This document shows positions 46,031 through 55,213 of a stretch of 64,000 nt of DNA, piece after piece. Below the pieces are notes generated by a model that saw only the letters and a program-made list of their open reading frames with translations, made no database searches and was not told the DNA's origin. The stretch's first letter is position 1. Every line of letters begins with the position of its first letter. Position numbers and translations under genes: made by a program. This stretch comes from Micromonospora globbae. GTDB lineage: Bacteria; Actinomycetota; Actinomycetes; Mycobacteriales; Micromonosporaceae. The DNA lies in contig NZ_RAQQ01000009.1 of the NCBI RefSeq assembly GCF_003610785.1, positions 1 to 64,000 of the forward strand, written 5' to 3'.

Positions 46031-47051
46031 CACGCACCTCCTGCGCGAAGTGGCATGCACTGGTCCGGCCGTCGCCGAGGACCAGGTCGTGCGGCACCAC
46101 GTCCACGCAGACCTGCTGCACGTACGGGCACCGCGGGTGGAAGGGGCAGCCGGACGGGATCCGCATGAGGTTCGGCGGCAGGCCCCTGATGGTCGCCAGT
46201 TCCTGGCCGCGCACGTCCAGGCGCGGGATCGACTCCAGCAACCCCTTCGTGTACGGGTGCGCCGGCGCCCGGTACAGCGACCGGACGTCGGCGTGCTCGA
46301 CGATGCGGCCGGCGTACATCACGGCGATCCGGTCGGCGACGCCCGCGACCACGCCCAGGTCGTGGGTGATCAGGATCATGGCCATGCCGAGGTCCCGTCG
46401 CAGGTCGGCGAGGAGGTCCATGATCTGCGCCTGCACGGTGACGTCCAGCGCGGTGGTCGGCTCGTCGGCGATCAGCACCTTGGGGTTGAGCGCCAGCGCC
46501 ATCGCGATCATGACGCGCTGCCGCATGCCGCCCGAGAACTGGTGCGGGTAGTCGCCGATGCGCCGCTCGGCGGCCGGGATCTTCACGAGGTCCATCAGCT
46601 CGATGGCGCGGCGGCGGGCGTCCGCCCGGGACATCCCCTCCCGCGTCCGCAGCGTCTCGCTGATCTGCCAGCCCACCGGGAATACCGGGTTCAGGGCCGA
46701 GAGCGCGTCCTGGAAGATCATCGCGATCTCCTTGCCGCGCACCTGCCGGCGCTGCTCCTCCGGCTGGGTGAGCAGGTCATGCCCCTGGTAGAGGATCTGG
46801 CCGGAGCGGACGTGCGCCGGCGGGCTGTCGAGGATGCCCATGATCGCCTGAGCGGTCACCGACTTGCCGGAGCCCGACTCGCCCAGCACGGCGAGCGTCT
46901 CGCCGGCGTCCAGGTGGTACGACACGCCGTTGATCACCTTGGCCACGCCCTCGCTGGTGCGGAACTCGACGTACAGGTCCCGGACCTCGAGCAGGTGGCC
47001 GCCCTCCGGCGTGGCGGAGGCCGGCGTGGGTTGGACGGTGGAGTTGGTCAT
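46014..47051 (-). CDS. Oligopeptide ABC transporter ATP-binding protein, DppD/OppD type (operon 2)
   Basis: The 345-residue ATPase has Walker A GESGSGKS, signature [20 protein letters not shown], Walker B VLIADEP and the C-terminal cysteine motif [15 protein letters not shown]. It corresponds to 27794-28831 of operon 1. The ATG at 47051 is taken as the start ([10 protein letters not shown]) because the ATPase fold begins soon after; the ribosome binding site is weak and overlaps the stop region of the upstream permease, 7 bp away. Confidence 0.92.
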   Translation of the reverse strand: MTNSTVQPTPASATPEGGHLLEVRDLYVEFRTSEGVAKVINGVSYHLDAGETLAVLGESGSGKSVTAQAIMGILDSPPAHVRSGQILYQGHDLLTQPEEQRRQVRGKEIAMIFQDALSALNPVFPVGWQISETLRTREGMSRADARRRAIELMDLVKIPAAERRIGDYPHQFSGGMRQRVMIAMALALNPKVLIADEPTTALDVTVQAQIMDLLADLRRDLGMAMILITHDLGVVAGVADRIAVMYAGRIVEHADVRSLYRAPAHPYTKGLLESIPRLDVRGQELATIRGLPPNLMRIPSGCPFHPRCPYVQQVCVDVVPHDLVLGDGRTSACHFAQEVRDDSAR

Positions 47052-47058
47052 CGCAGGA

Positions 47059-48012
47059 TCACCGCAGCTTCGGGTCGAAGGCGTCACGGATCGCGTCGCC
47101 GAGCATGATGAACGCCAGCACGGTCAGCGCGAGGAAGGCCGACGGGACGATCAGCGGGGTCGACGACTCCCGCATGTGGATCCGGCCGGTGTCGATGTCC
47201 TGGCCCCAGGAGATGGTCGGGGCCTTGAGGCCGATGCCCAGGAACGAGAGCGTGGCCTCGGCGGCGATGAACGTGCCGAGCGCGATCGTCAGCACCACGA
47301 TGGCGGGCGCCAGCGAGTTCGGCAGGATGTGCCGCCACATGATCCGGCCGTTGCCGGCGCCGAGCATCCGGGCCGCCGCCACGTAGTCCTGCTCCTTGGC
47401 GGTGATCACCGACGAGCGCACGACGCGCGCCGCCGTGGTCCACCCGAGGACGGCCAGCACGAAGATGACCGCGGTGATCCGGGCGTTCGGGCCGGCGGTG
47501 CTCACCCGCTTGAGCAGGACGATCGCGGCCAGCAGCAGCGGGATGCCGAGCACGATGTCGATCACCCGGGACAGCACCGCGTCCACCCAGCCGCCGAAGT
47601 AGCCGGCGAGCATCCCGACGACCAGCGCGATCACGCCGGTGAACAGCGCGGAGAGCGCGCCCACCAGCAGCGAGGCGCGGGAGCCGTAGACCGCGCGGGC
47701 GTACGTGTCGCAGCCCTGGAAGTCGTACCCGAAGATCGCCCCGCCGGACGGCCCGGCGTTCTGCCGCGAGAGCACGCAGTCCTGCGGGTCGTTCGCCGTG
47801 AACAGGCCCGGGACGATCGCCATCAGGGTGACGACCGTGACCAGGACCAGGGAGATCCAGAAGATCGGGTTGCGGCGCAGGTCGCGCCACGCGTCGCCGG
47901 CGAGGCTGCGCGGCTTCTGCACGCCCACCTGGTTCGGCGCGCCGGGCTCACCCGAGGGGCCACGCCGCGCGGCCTGGTTCTCGCTGGACGCGACGGTCTC
48001 AAAGTCACTCAT
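47059..48012 (-). CDS. Oligopeptide ABC transporter permease, DppC/OppC type (operon 2)
   Basis: The 317-residue permease has a soluble N-terminal stretch, the helix NPIFWISLVLVTVVTLMAI, about five more helices and the coupling loop DYVAAARMLGAGNGRIMWRH. It corresponds to 26805-27782 in operon 1. The ATG at 48012 lies inside a 16-bp inverted repeat (48006-48048) whose loop holds GAGCGAGG, so the start region of the mRNA can fold. It is separated by 150 bp from the upstream permease gene, unlike the overlapping arrangement in operon 1. Confidence 0.92.
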   Translation of the reverse strand: MSDFETVASSENQAARRGPSGEPGAPNQVGVQKPRSLAGDAWRDLRRNPIFWISLVLVTVVTLMAIVPGLFTANDPQDCVLSRQNAGPSGGAIFGYDFQGCDTYARAVYGSRASLLVGALSALFTGVIALVVGMLAGYFGGWVDAVLSRVIDIVLGIPLLLAAIVLLKRVSTAGPNARITAVIFVLAVLGWTTAARVVRSSVITAKEQDYVAAARMLGAGNGRIMWRHILPNSLAPAIVVLTIALGTFIAAEATLSFLGIGLKAPTISWGQDIDTGRIHMRESSTPLIVPSAFLALTVLAFIMLGDAIRDAFDPKLR

Positions 48013-48048
48013 GCCGGCACCTCGCTCCGCTCGGTGCCGGCATGAGTG
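48006..48048. repeat. 16-bp inverted repeat over the dppC-like start codon
   Basis: CACTCATGCCGGCACC (48006-48021) is the exact reverse complement of 48033-48048, with the loop TCGCTCCGCTC. The repeat includes the start codon of the permease at 48012, and its loop region contains the possible ribosome binding site. Confidence 0.8.
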
Positions 48049-48060
48049 CCCTGGCACGCT

Positions 48061-48169
48061 GCGTTGATCATTTGTTCGCTGCGCTCACTCGGCGCACCCC
48101 CTCGCTGCGCTCCGGGGCGCGCCGAGCCGCGGAACGCTGAGTTGATCATTCGTTCGCTGCGCTCACTCA
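48061..48169. repeat. Direct repeats GTTGATCATTYGTTCGCTGC... in the permease gap
   Basis: A 28-base sequence beginning GTTGATCATT and ending CGCTCACTC occurs at about 48063-48090 and 48142-48169, differing at one base (T or C after GATCATT). The second copy ends at the stop of the DppB-like gene. Between them lies CTCGCTGCGCTCCGGGG. The short GC-rich motif CGCTGCGCTC or CGCTCCGCTC recurs four times. Confidence 0.7.
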
Positions 48170-49101
48170 TAGCGGATCCTCGGGTCGAGTACGGCGTACA
48201 GAACGTCCACCAGCAGGTTCGAGACCAGGTAGACCACGACGAGCACGCTGACGAAGCCCACGACCAGGGGGCCGTCCTCGGTGCGGATGCCCCGGAAGAG
48301 GTTGAAGCCCACGCCGGGGATGTTGAACACGCCCTCCGTGATGATCGCGCCGCTCATCAGGTTGCCCAGCTCGACGCCGAGGAAGGTCACCACCGGGATG
48401 AGCGAGTTGCGCAGCACGTGGATGCCGACGATGCGCCGCTTCACGAGGCCCTTCGAGCGGGCGGTGCGCACGTAGTCGGCGCGCAGGTTCTCCGCCACCG
48501 AGGTGCGGGTGAGCCGTAGCGCGGTGGCCAGGGAGAGCGAGCCGAGCACGATGCCGGGCAGGAGCAGCGCGTAGAAGCTGGGTTCCGCGCCGGCGGTGGG
48601 TGGGAAGACCGGCCAGCGGACGCCGAGGAAGTACTGCGCGAGCGGCGCCAGCACGATGGTCGGGATGCCGAGCACCAGCAGCGTCAGCACCAGCGTCGCG
48701 TTGTCGAAGATGCTGGCGCGGCGGATGCCGGCGATCACCCCGGCGGTGACGCCGAAGATGACCGCCACGGCGAGCGCGATGAGGGCGAGCTTCACCGTGA
48801 CCGGCCACGCCTGCTGGAGGATGTCACCGATCTGGCGTCCGGTCAGCGACTGGCCCAGGTCGCCCTGGAGCAGGCTGCGGACGTAGTCGAAGTAGCGGTA
48901 GAAGAAGCCGCCCACGCCGGTCTGGTCGAGGTGGTACTTCTCCGTCAGGTATGCCCGCTGCGCGGCGGTCACCGGGCGCTCGCCGGCGAGGGCCTGGATC
49001 GGGTCGGTCTGGCCGGCGAACATCAGCGCATAGACGATCAGCGTGGTCCCGAAGAACGCCAGGACCATCTGCAGGAGGCGGCGCAGGATGTAGCGGAACA
49101 T
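48163..49101 (-). CDS. Oligopeptide ABC transporter permease, DppB/OppB type (operon 2)
   Basis: The 312-residue permease begins MFRYILRRLLQMVLAFFGTT and has about six helices and the coupling loop DYVRTARSKGLVKRRIVGIH. It corresponds to 25883-26812 of operon 1. The start at 49101 follows GAGACTGGGAAGT. The stop codon lies within one of two direct repeats. Confidence 0.93.
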   Translation of the reverse strand: MFRYILRRLLQMVLAFFGTTLIVYALMFAGQTDPIQALAGERPVTAAQRAYLTEKYHLDQTGVGGFFYRYFDYVRSLLQGDLGQSLTGRQIGDILQQAWPVTVKLALIALAVAVIFGVTAGVIAGIRRASIFDNATLVLTLLVLGIPTIVLAPLAQYFLGVRWPVFPPTAGAEPSFYALLLPGIVLGSLSLATALRLTRTSVAENLRADYVRTARSKGLVKRRIVGIHVLRNSLIPVVTFLGVELGNLMSGAIITEGVFNIPGVGFNLFRGIRTEDGPLVVGFVSVLVVVYLVSNLLVDVLYAVLDPRIRYE

Positions 49102-49247
49102 ACTTCCCAGTCTCTCTGGAAAAACGCGAAAGGGTCGCGAGACCGCATGTCTGGACGTACCGGAGATGCCCTTGACGCGGTCGTGGCCCGGCGGGGGCCC
49201 GGGCCGGGACCGGCCGGACGGCGAGCGACCTGGCCGGTCCGGGCGTG

Positions 49248-49283
49248 GCCGGGCCGCCCGGGGAAACTCCCGGACGGCCCGGC
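49248..49283 (-). terminator. Hairpin between binding protein and permease genes (operon 2)
   Basis: GCCGGGCCG (49248-49256) pairs with CGGCCCGGC (49275-49283) and, after one mismatch, six further pairs close an AAAC loop. It lies just after the binding-protein stop, the same place as the hairpin in operon 1. The rest of the 194-bp gap to the permease gene holds nothing recognisable. Confidence 0.75.
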
Positions 49284-49295
49284 ACCACGGTCAGC

Positions 49296-50897
49296 TCAGC
49301 TGGCCGCCTCGATCTTGACGAGGTTGACCCGCTGGAACAGGTCCATCTCGACGTTGCTGACCTTGCTCGAGTGCCCGAACACGTTCTCGCCGAAGCGGAG
49401 CGGGATCACCGGCATGTCCTTGGCCAGGATGTCCTCGGCCTGCTGGTACTTCTTGATGGCCTCGGCCTGGGTCGGCGCCGCCGAACCCTCCTTGACCAGC
49501 TTGTCGAACTCCGGGTTGCTGTAGCCGTAGTAGTTCGACGAGCCGTTGGTGCTGTACAGCGGGCCCAGGTAGTCCTCCATGGACGGGTAGTCCATGACCC
49601 AGCCCAGGCGGAACAGGCCGACCGGCTGCTTCTTCTCGACCTTGTTCAGCAGGTCGGAGAACTTCGGCTCGGCCGAGCCGACGCAGTCCACGCCGAGGTT
49701 GGCCTTCAGCTGGTTGCAGGTGGCGTCGACCCAGTCCTTGTGACCGCCGTCCCCGTTGTAGGAGATGGTGATCTTCGACGGGCCGCCCGCGGCCTGGTAC
49801 AGCTTCTTGGCCTCGGTCGGGTTGAACTCACCCGCGGCACCCGTGGTGTTCTCCCGGTAGCCCGGCAGCACCGGCGAGACGAACGAACGGGCCGACGTCT
49901 GGGACTTCTTGAAGATCGAGTTGACGATCTCGTCCCGGTCGATCGCCATGGAGATCGCCTTGCGCACGTCCGGGTTGCTGTACTCCTTCTCGAAGGTCGG
50001 GAAGGCCAGGAACTGGAACGACGACATCGGGCTGGTCTGGTAACGGTCGCCCAGGTCGGTCGGCGCGGTGCTCAGGTTCTCGGTGGGGATCGTCGGCAGC
50101 ACGTCGAGGTTGTCGGCCAGGACGTCCGCGTACGCCGCGGTCAGCTGCTGGTAGACGCGGAACTCGACGCTCTGCACCTTCGGCTTCTCCAGCGGGTACG
50201 CGTCGTACCGCTCGACCTCGATCTTGCTGTCGTGCTGCCAGGTGCCCTTCATCTTGAAGGGGCCCTGGCCGATCGGGGCCTGCTCGTAGCCGTCCTTCAA
50301 CACGCCCGGAGCGGAGAACGCGGCCTCCGGCAGCGGGTAGAACGCGTTGTAGCCGAGCATCGTCTTGAAGTCGATGTACGGCTCGGAGAGCGTCACCTGG
50401 AAGGTGAGGTCGTCCAGCTTCTTGAGGCCGGACATCTCCTTGGCCTTCGGCTTCTCGCCCTGCAGGTCCTGGTAGCCGGCGATCTTCTCGAAGAAGTAGC
50501 TGCCACCCTGCCCGTTCGGGGCGTACGCGCCGTAGTTCCAGGCGTTGATGTAGTCGTCGGACGTGACCTTCTCACCGTTGTGGAAGGTGAAGCCGTCCTT
50601 CAGCTTGATCGTCCAGACCTTGTTGTCCGACGACGTGACCGACTCGGCCGCGACCTCGTACGGCTTGTTCTGCGCGTCGTAGTCGACGAGCGGGGCGAAC
50701 AGGCCGGCGAGCACCTGCGAGCCGGACGTTTCGGTGGTGTTGGTCGGAACCAGGTGCTGCGGCTCGGCGATCTGGATGCTGACCGCCTCGGAGCCGCTGC
50801 CGCCGGACCCACCGTCGCCGCCGCTGCCGCAGGCCGCGAGGCCCAGCGTCACCGCGAGCGGGAGGGCGGTCCAGGCGGCGAGCCTACGAACTCGCAT
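49296..50897 (-). CDS. Oligopeptide ABC transporter substrate-binding lipoprotein (operon 2)
   Basis: The 533-residue SBP_bac_5 protein has a lipoprotein signal with lipobox LAAC (cysteine 23) followed by a Gly/Ser-rich tether. Segments such as LKDGFTFHNGEKVTSDDYIN and VRKAISMAIDRDEIVNSIFK match the family. Sequence identity to the operon 1 binding protein is clearly lower than between the ATPases, so the two transporters may take different peptides. The ATG at 50897 follows GAGGAGATGAGGAGG. Confidence 0.93.
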   Translation of the reverse strand: MRVRRLAAWTALPLAVTLGLAACGSGGDGGSGGSGSEAVSIQIAEPQHLVPTNTTETSGSQVLAGLFAPLVDYDAQNKPYEVAAESVTSSDNKVWTIKLKDGFTFHNGEKVTSDDYINAWNYGAYAPNGQGGSYFFEKIAGYQDLQGEKPKAKEMSGLKKLDDLTFQVTLSEPYIDFKTMLGYNAFYPLPEAAFSAPGVLKDGYEQAPIGQGPFKMKGTWQHDSKIEVERYDAYPLEKPKVQSVEFRVYQQLTAAYADVLADNLDVLPTIPTENLSTAPTDLGDRYQTSPMSSFQFLAFPTFEKEYSNPDVRKAISMAIDRDEIVNSIFKKSQTSARSFVSPVLPGYRENTTGAAGEFNPTEAKKLYQAAGGPSKITISYNGDGGHKDWVDATCNQLKANLGVDCVGSAEPKFSDLLNKVEKKQPVGLFRLGWVMDYPSMEDYLGPLYSTNGSSNYYGYSNPEFDKLVKEGSAAPTQAEAIKKYQQAEDILAKDMPVIPLRFGENVFGHSSKVSNVEMDLFQRVNLVKIEAAS

Positions 50898-51351
50898 TGA
50901 GCCTCCTCATCTCCTCACACTGCGCAGTCAAGCCCGGCGCTGGGTAACGCTGCGCAACGATCGGCAACGGTAGGTCGGGAAGTTGGCTTCGGCAACGAGC
51001 TGGTTTCGACTCCGTAACGGAGTGAGCTGTCACCCCTTGCCCGCGGGCCCGCCGCGCTGGTAGGCCGAACCGGAGAATTGGGCTACGACGAGGCATTTTC
51101 CGGTCGAGGGCGGCCGGGCTCCACGGGGCCGACGTGCCCGTCCGGTCATGTCTGGTGTCGCTTCGCCGGATCGTCACCGACGCGGCCCCACCGTCCTTGT
51201 TCGGCAAGGATGGAACATAAGGGCGACACTGAGAGTGACTAATCTCATGTCACGGACAGTTACGATTTGCTGAACCGGAGGCGGGCCGCCGGACCCGGCC
51301 GCAACCCGGGTCGTCACGACCGGCGGCGGCCGGGCGTGAGACGATCTGCAC
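50898..51351. promoter_or_regulatory. 454-bp divergent region between oligopeptide operon 2 and folD
   Basis: CGGCAACG occurs twice (50962-50969, 50990-50997), the octamer also seen upstream of operon 1. GTGAC-N9-GTCAC (51235-51253) and CCTTG-TTCGG-CAAGG (51194-51208) are possible protein-binding or RNA structures. TACGAT (51261-51266) and GACGAT (51340-51345, six bases before the folD GTG) are candidate -10 boxes. No ORF is supported. Confidence 0.4.
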
Positions 51352-52212
51352 GTGACGGCGACGCTTCTCGACGGCAAGGCGACCGCGGCGGAGATCAAGG
51401 ACGAGCTGCGGGCACGGGTCAAGGCCCTGGCCGAACGCGGGATCACCCCGGGCCTCGGCACGGTCCTGGTCGGCTCCGACCCCGGATCCCAGGCGTACGT
51501 CAACGGCAAGCACCGCGACTGCGCCGAGGTGGGCATCGCCTCGATCCGCCGGGAGCTGCCCGACGACGCGACCCAGGAGCAGGTCGAGGAGGTGCTCGCC
51601 GAGCTGAACGCGGACCCGGCGTGCCACGGCTACATCGTCCAGCTGCCGCTGCCCGGCCACCTCGACACCCAGCGGGTCCTGGAACTGATCGACCCGGCGA
51701 AGGACGCCGACGGCCTGCACCCGGTCAACCTGGGGCGGCTCGTGCTCGGCTACCCCGGCCCCCTGCCGTGCACTCCGCGCGGCATCGTCGAACTGCTCCG
51801 CCGGTACGACGTCCCGCTGCGCGGCGCCACCGTCGCGGTGGTCGGCCGGGGCAACACCGTGGGCCGCCCGCTCGGCCTGCTGCTCACCCGGCGCAGCGAG
51901 AACGCGACCGTGACGCTCTGCCACACCGGCACCCTCGACCTGGCCGCCCACACCCGGGCCGCCGACATCGTCATCGTGGCCGCCGGTGTCCCCGGCCTGC
52001 TCACCGCCGACATGATCCGCCCCGGCGCGGTCGTCGTCGACGTGGGCATCACCCGCGTGATCGGGCCCGACGGCAAGGGTCGCTACACCGGCGACGTGGA
52101 CTCCGGCGTGGTCGAGGTGGCCGGCGCGCTGGTGCCGATGCCGGGCGGCGTCGGCCCGATGACCCGGGCCATGCTGCTCACCAACGTGGTGGAGCGCGCC
52201 GAGCAGGGCTGA
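51352..52212 (+). CDS. folD: Methylenetetrahydrofolate dehydrogenase/cyclohydrolase
   Basis: FolD converts 5,10-methylene- to 10-formyltetrahydrofolate with NADP+, supplying purN and purH. The 286-residue protein has the catalytic YVNGK lysine ([12 protein letters not shown]), the PLPGH-type folate segment ([10 protein letters not shown]), [22 protein letters not shown] and the NADP-binding [11 protein letters not shown]. The GTG at 51352 has no ribosome binding site and sits six bases after GACGAT. Confidence 0.95.
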   Translation: MTATLLDGKATAAEIKDELRARVKALAERGITPGLGTVLVGSDPGSQAYVNGKHRDCAEVGIASIRRELPDDATQEQVEEVLAELNADPACHGYIVQLPLPGHLDTQRVLELIDPAKDADGLHPVNLGRLVLGYPGPLPCTPRGIVELLRRYDVPLRGATVAVVGRGNTVGRPLGLLLTRRSENATVTLCHTGTLDLAAHTRAADIVIVAAGVPGLLTADMIRPGAVVVDVGITRVIGPDGKGRYTGDVDSGVVEVAGALVPMPGGVGPMTRAMLLTNVVERAEQG

Positions 52213-52353
52213 AAGGACCCGTCGACGACCCATTCGGCAGCGGAAGGGCCCCTTCTCGACCGGGTACGCCATAACCGTCCGCCCCTGGCCGGAAGGGTGC
52301 CAGGATGGCTGATACGGTCCGGAAAACCGACTGGTATCAGGGAGTGGACGACC

Positions 52354-53304
52354 ATGGGTAAGAAGGTCACTGTCGTCGGGGCCGGCTTCTACGGCTCCAC
52401 CACCGCACAGCGCCTGGCCGAGTACGACATCTTCGACACCGTCGTGATCACCGACATCGTCGAGGGGAAGCCGGCCGGCATCGCACTGGACCTGAACCAG
52501 TCGCGGTCGATCGAGGGCTTCGAGACCAAGGTCGTCGGTGTGACCACCGGCCCGAACGGCGAGGGCTACGAGGCCATCGAGGGCTCCGACGTCGTGGTGA
52601 TCACGGCCGGCCTGCCCCGCAAGCCGGGCATGAGCCGGATGGACCTGCTGGAGACGAACGCCAAGATCGTCCGCCAGGTCTCCGAGAACGTGGCCAAGTA
52701 CGCCCCGAACGCCGTGGTCATCGTCGTCTCCAACCCCCTCGACGAGATGACCGCGCTGGCGCAGATTGCTACCCAGTTCCCGCGCAACCGGGTGCTCGGC
52801 CAGGCCGGCATGCTCGACACCGCCCGCTTCACCAACTTCGTGGCCGAGGCGCTGAACGTACCGGTCGCGTCGGTGAAGACGCTCACGCTCGGCTCGCACG
52901 GCGACACCATGGTGCCGGTGCCGTCGCGGAGCACCGTCAACGGCAAGCCGCTGCGCGACGTGATGCCCGCCGAGCAGATCGAGGACCTGGTCGTCCGTAC
53001 CCGTAACGGTGGCGCCGAGGTCGTCGCGCTGCTCAAGACCGGCTCGGCGTACTACGCGCCGTCGGCCGCCGCCGCCCGCATGGCCAAGGCGGTCGCCGAG
53101 GACTCCGGCGAGGTCATGCCGGTCTGCGCCTGGGTCGACGGCCAGTACGGCATCTCCGGCGTCTACCTGGGCGTCGAGGCCGAGATCGGTGCCGAGGGCG
53201 TCAAGCGCGTCGTCGAGACCGAGCTGGACGCCGACGAGCTGGCCAGCCTGAAGGAGGCCGCCGAGGCCGTCCGCGCCAAGCAGGCCGACATCGCCAACAT
53301 GTGA
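52354..53304 (+). CDS. mdh: Malate dehydrogenase, lactate-dehydrogenase-like type
   Basis: The 316-residue enzyme oxidises malate to oxaloacetate with NAD. It has the NAD-binding GAGFYGS near residue 8, the active-site loop GLPRKPGMSRMDLL (first Arg of the substrate site), SNPLDEMT, and the catalytic His in LGSHGDTMVP. The Arg-containing loop rather than Gln at the specificity position points to malate over lactate. The ATG at 52354 follows GGGAGTGGACGACC; an upstream in-frame ATG would add 19 unlikely residues. A 17-bp terminator follows. The TCA genes mdh and icd are adjacent here. Confidence 0.93.
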   Translation: MGKKVTVVGAGFYGSTTAQRLAEYDIFDTVVITDIVEGKPAGIALDLNQSRSIEGFETKVVGVTTGPNGEGYEAIEGSDVVVITAGLPRKPGMSRMDLLETNAKIVRQVSENVAKYAPNAVVIVVSNPLDEMTALAQIATQFPRNRVLGQAGMLDTARFTNFVAEALNVPVASVKTLTLGSHGDTMVPVPSRSTVNGKPLRDVMPAEQIEDLVVRTRNGGAEVVALLKTGSAYYAPSAAAARMAKAVAEDSGEVMPVCAWVDGQYGISGVYLGVEAEIGAEGVKRVVETELDADELASLKEAAEAVRAKQADIANM

Positions 53305-53316
53305 CCTGAGCTGCCA

Positions 53317-53355
53317 CGGACGGGGCGCGCCGGCGAAACCGGCGCGCCCCGTCCG
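53317..53355 (+). terminator. Terminator of mdh
   Basis: A 17-bp perfect stem (53317-53333 with 53339-53355), loop CGAAA, 12 bp after the mdh stop. Confidence 0.88.
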
Positions 53356-53404
53356 CGTCTCCACCCCCACCCACCCGCACCACCCCCCGGAGCCCGAGCC
53401 CGAG

Positions 53405-53473
53405 CCCCGTTGATCATGAGGTTATCGCCGCGACACGCCGACGCGGACGGCAGTAACCTCATGATCAACGGGG
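53405..53473. repeat. TGATCATGAGGTT palindromic repeat, copy 4 (intact)
   Basis: CCCCGTTGATCATGAGGTTA (53405-53424) is the exact reverse complement of 53454-53473. The interior shares GACACGCCG and GGACGGC with copy 2 (14463-14519). The rest of the 381-bp gap between mdh and icd holds TACGCT (53638-53643), a possible icd -10 box. Confidence 0.9.
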
Positions 53474-53685
53474 GCCGGGGGTGGCCCCTCGCCGTCAGGC
53501 GGGGTGGTGACGTGATAGACCGAGGGTGCGGCGGGTGGACGTCAACCGCCCCCTGCCGTGCACCCCGTCGACCCCGGCCGACGGAGGCGGGCCGCCCGCC
53601 GACCGAGGCCGGCTGGGGACCGCCGGCAAGTTTCCAGTACGCTCGTACTGCTTGAGCACGTGTCCCCCGAGAGGAGCGCCGGCCG

Positions 53686-54903
53686 ATGGCGAAGATCAAG
53701 GTAAACAACCCGGTCGTGGAGCTCGACGGCGACGAGATGACCCGGATCATCTGGAAGCAGATCCGGGAGCAGCTGATCCTGCCCTACCTCGACGTCGACC
53801 TGCGGTACTACGACCTCTCGATCCAGCACCGCGACGAGACCGACGACCAGGTCACCGTCGACGCCGCCAACGCCATCAAGGAGCACGGCGTCGGCGTCAA
53901 GTGCGCGACGATCACCCCGGACGAGGCCCGGGTCGAGGAGTTCGGCCTCAAGAAGATGTGGCGGTCGCCGAACGGCACCATCCGCAACATCCTCGGCGGC
54001 GTCGTCTTCCGCGAGCCGATCATCATGTCGAACGTGCCGCGGCTGGTCCCTGGCTGGACCAAGCCGATCATCATCGGCCGGCACGCCCACGGCGACCAGT
54101 ACAAGGCCACGGACTTCGTCGTCCCCGGCCCGGGCACGGTGACGATCACCTACACCCCGGCCGACGGCTCCGCCCCCATGGAGATGGAGGTCGCCAACTT
54201 CCCCGGCGGCGGCGTCGCCATGGGCATGTACAACTTCGACGACTCGATCCGCGACTTCGCCCGCGCCTCGATGCGCTACGGCCTGGACCGCGGCTACCCG
54301 GTCTACCTGTCCACCAAGAACACGATCCTCAAGGCGTACGACGGCCGGTTCAAGGACATCTTCGCCGAGGTCTTCGAGAACGAGTTCAAGGCGGAGTTCG
54401 AGGCGGCCGGCCTCACCTACGAGCACCGGCTGATCGACGACATGGTCGCCGCCGCGCTCAAGTGGGAGGGCGGCTTCGTCTGGGCCGCGAAGAACTACGA
54501 CGGTGACGTGCAGTCCGACACCGTGGCCCAGGGCTTCGGCTCGCTCGGCCTCATGACCTCGGTGCTCATGACCCCGGACGGCCGCACGGTCGAGGCCGAG
54601 GCCGCCCACGGCACGGTCACCCGGCACTACCGGCAGTGGCAGAAGGGCGAGAAGACCTCGACCAACCCGATCGCGTCGATCTTCGCCTGGACCCGCGGCC
54701 TCGCCCACCGGGGCAAGCTGGACGGCACCCCGGCGGTCACCGAGTTCGCCAACACGCTGGAGCAGGTCTGCATCGAGACCGTCGAGGGCGGCCAGATGAC
54801 CAAGGACCTGGCGCTGCTGATCTCGCGGGACGCCCCGTGGCTGACCACCGACGAGTTCATGAACGCGCTCGACGAGAACCTGGCGCGCAAGCTGGCGGCC
54901 TGA
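53686..54903 (+). CDS. icd: NADP-dependent isocitrate dehydrogenase (dimeric, eukaryote-like type)
   Basis: The 405-residue enzyme makes 2-oxoglutarate from isocitrate. It has the N-terminal [20 protein letters not shown], the substrate-binding [23 protein letters not shown], and [20 protein letters not shown] with the metal-binding aspartate, features of the subfamily II enzyme rather than the E. coli type. The ATG at 53686 follows GAGAGGAGCGCCGGCCG. Confidence 0.95.
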   Translation: MAKIKVNNPVVELDGDEMTRIIWKQIREQLILPYLDVDLRYYDLSIQHRDETDDQVTVDAANAIKEHGVGVKCATITPDEARVEEFGLKKMWRSPNGTIRNILGGVVFREPIIMSNVPRLVPGWTKPIIIGRHAHGDQYKATDFVVPGPGTVTITYTPADGSAPMEMEVANFPGGGVAMGMYNFDDSIRDFARASMRYGLDRGYPVYLSTKNTILKAYDGRFKDIFAEVFENEFKAEFEAAGLTYEHRLIDDMVAAALKWEGGFVWAAKNYDGDVQSDTVAQGFGSLGLMTSVLMTPDGRTVEAEAAHGTVTRHYRQWQKGEKTSTNPIASIFAWTRGLAHRGKLDGTPAVTEFANTLEQVCIETVEGGQMTKDLALLISRDAPWLTTDEFMNALDENLARKLAA

Positions 54904-54922
54904 TCCGCACCAGCGACCGTAC

Positions 54923-54952
54923 GGAGCCCGCCGGCACGCGCCGGCGGGCTCC
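54923..54952 (+). terminator. Terminator of icd
   Basis: GGAGCCCGCCGGC (54923-54935) pairs with GCCGGCGGGCTCC (54940-54952), loop ACGC. Confidence 0.85.
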
Positions 54953-55121
54953 CGTCGTACGCGCGCGGGAGCGTTTCCGTCACTCACCCCGGCGCGCCTC
55001 GTTGACCAGGGTGGACGAGATGCCAGTCGCGTCCAGGAAGGTTGACCGCGGTAGCCGCGCGGCACGAGTGCCGATCAGCCAGCCTTCCCGGCTGTCGTGC
55101 ACAGCCAGCCGTCCCTTCCCT

Positions 55122-55205
55122 GCGGGGGGCCCTGTCCCGGGCCCCCCGCGCCCTGTCCCGGGCACCCGACGCCCTGTCTCGGGCACCGACGCCCTGTCCG
55201 GGCCG
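55122..55205. repeat. About 21-bp tandem repeat (four units) with terminator hairpin
   Basis: CCCTGTCCCGGGC plus eight bases repeats at 55130, 55151, 55172 and 55192 with small changes. The first unit lies inside the perfect stem GCGGGGGGCC (55122-55131) with 55140-55149, which can terminate galT (minus) or icd read-through. The remainder of the gap 54953-55121 holds nothing I can name. Confidence 0.7.
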
Positions 55206-55213
55206 AGGCCCCG

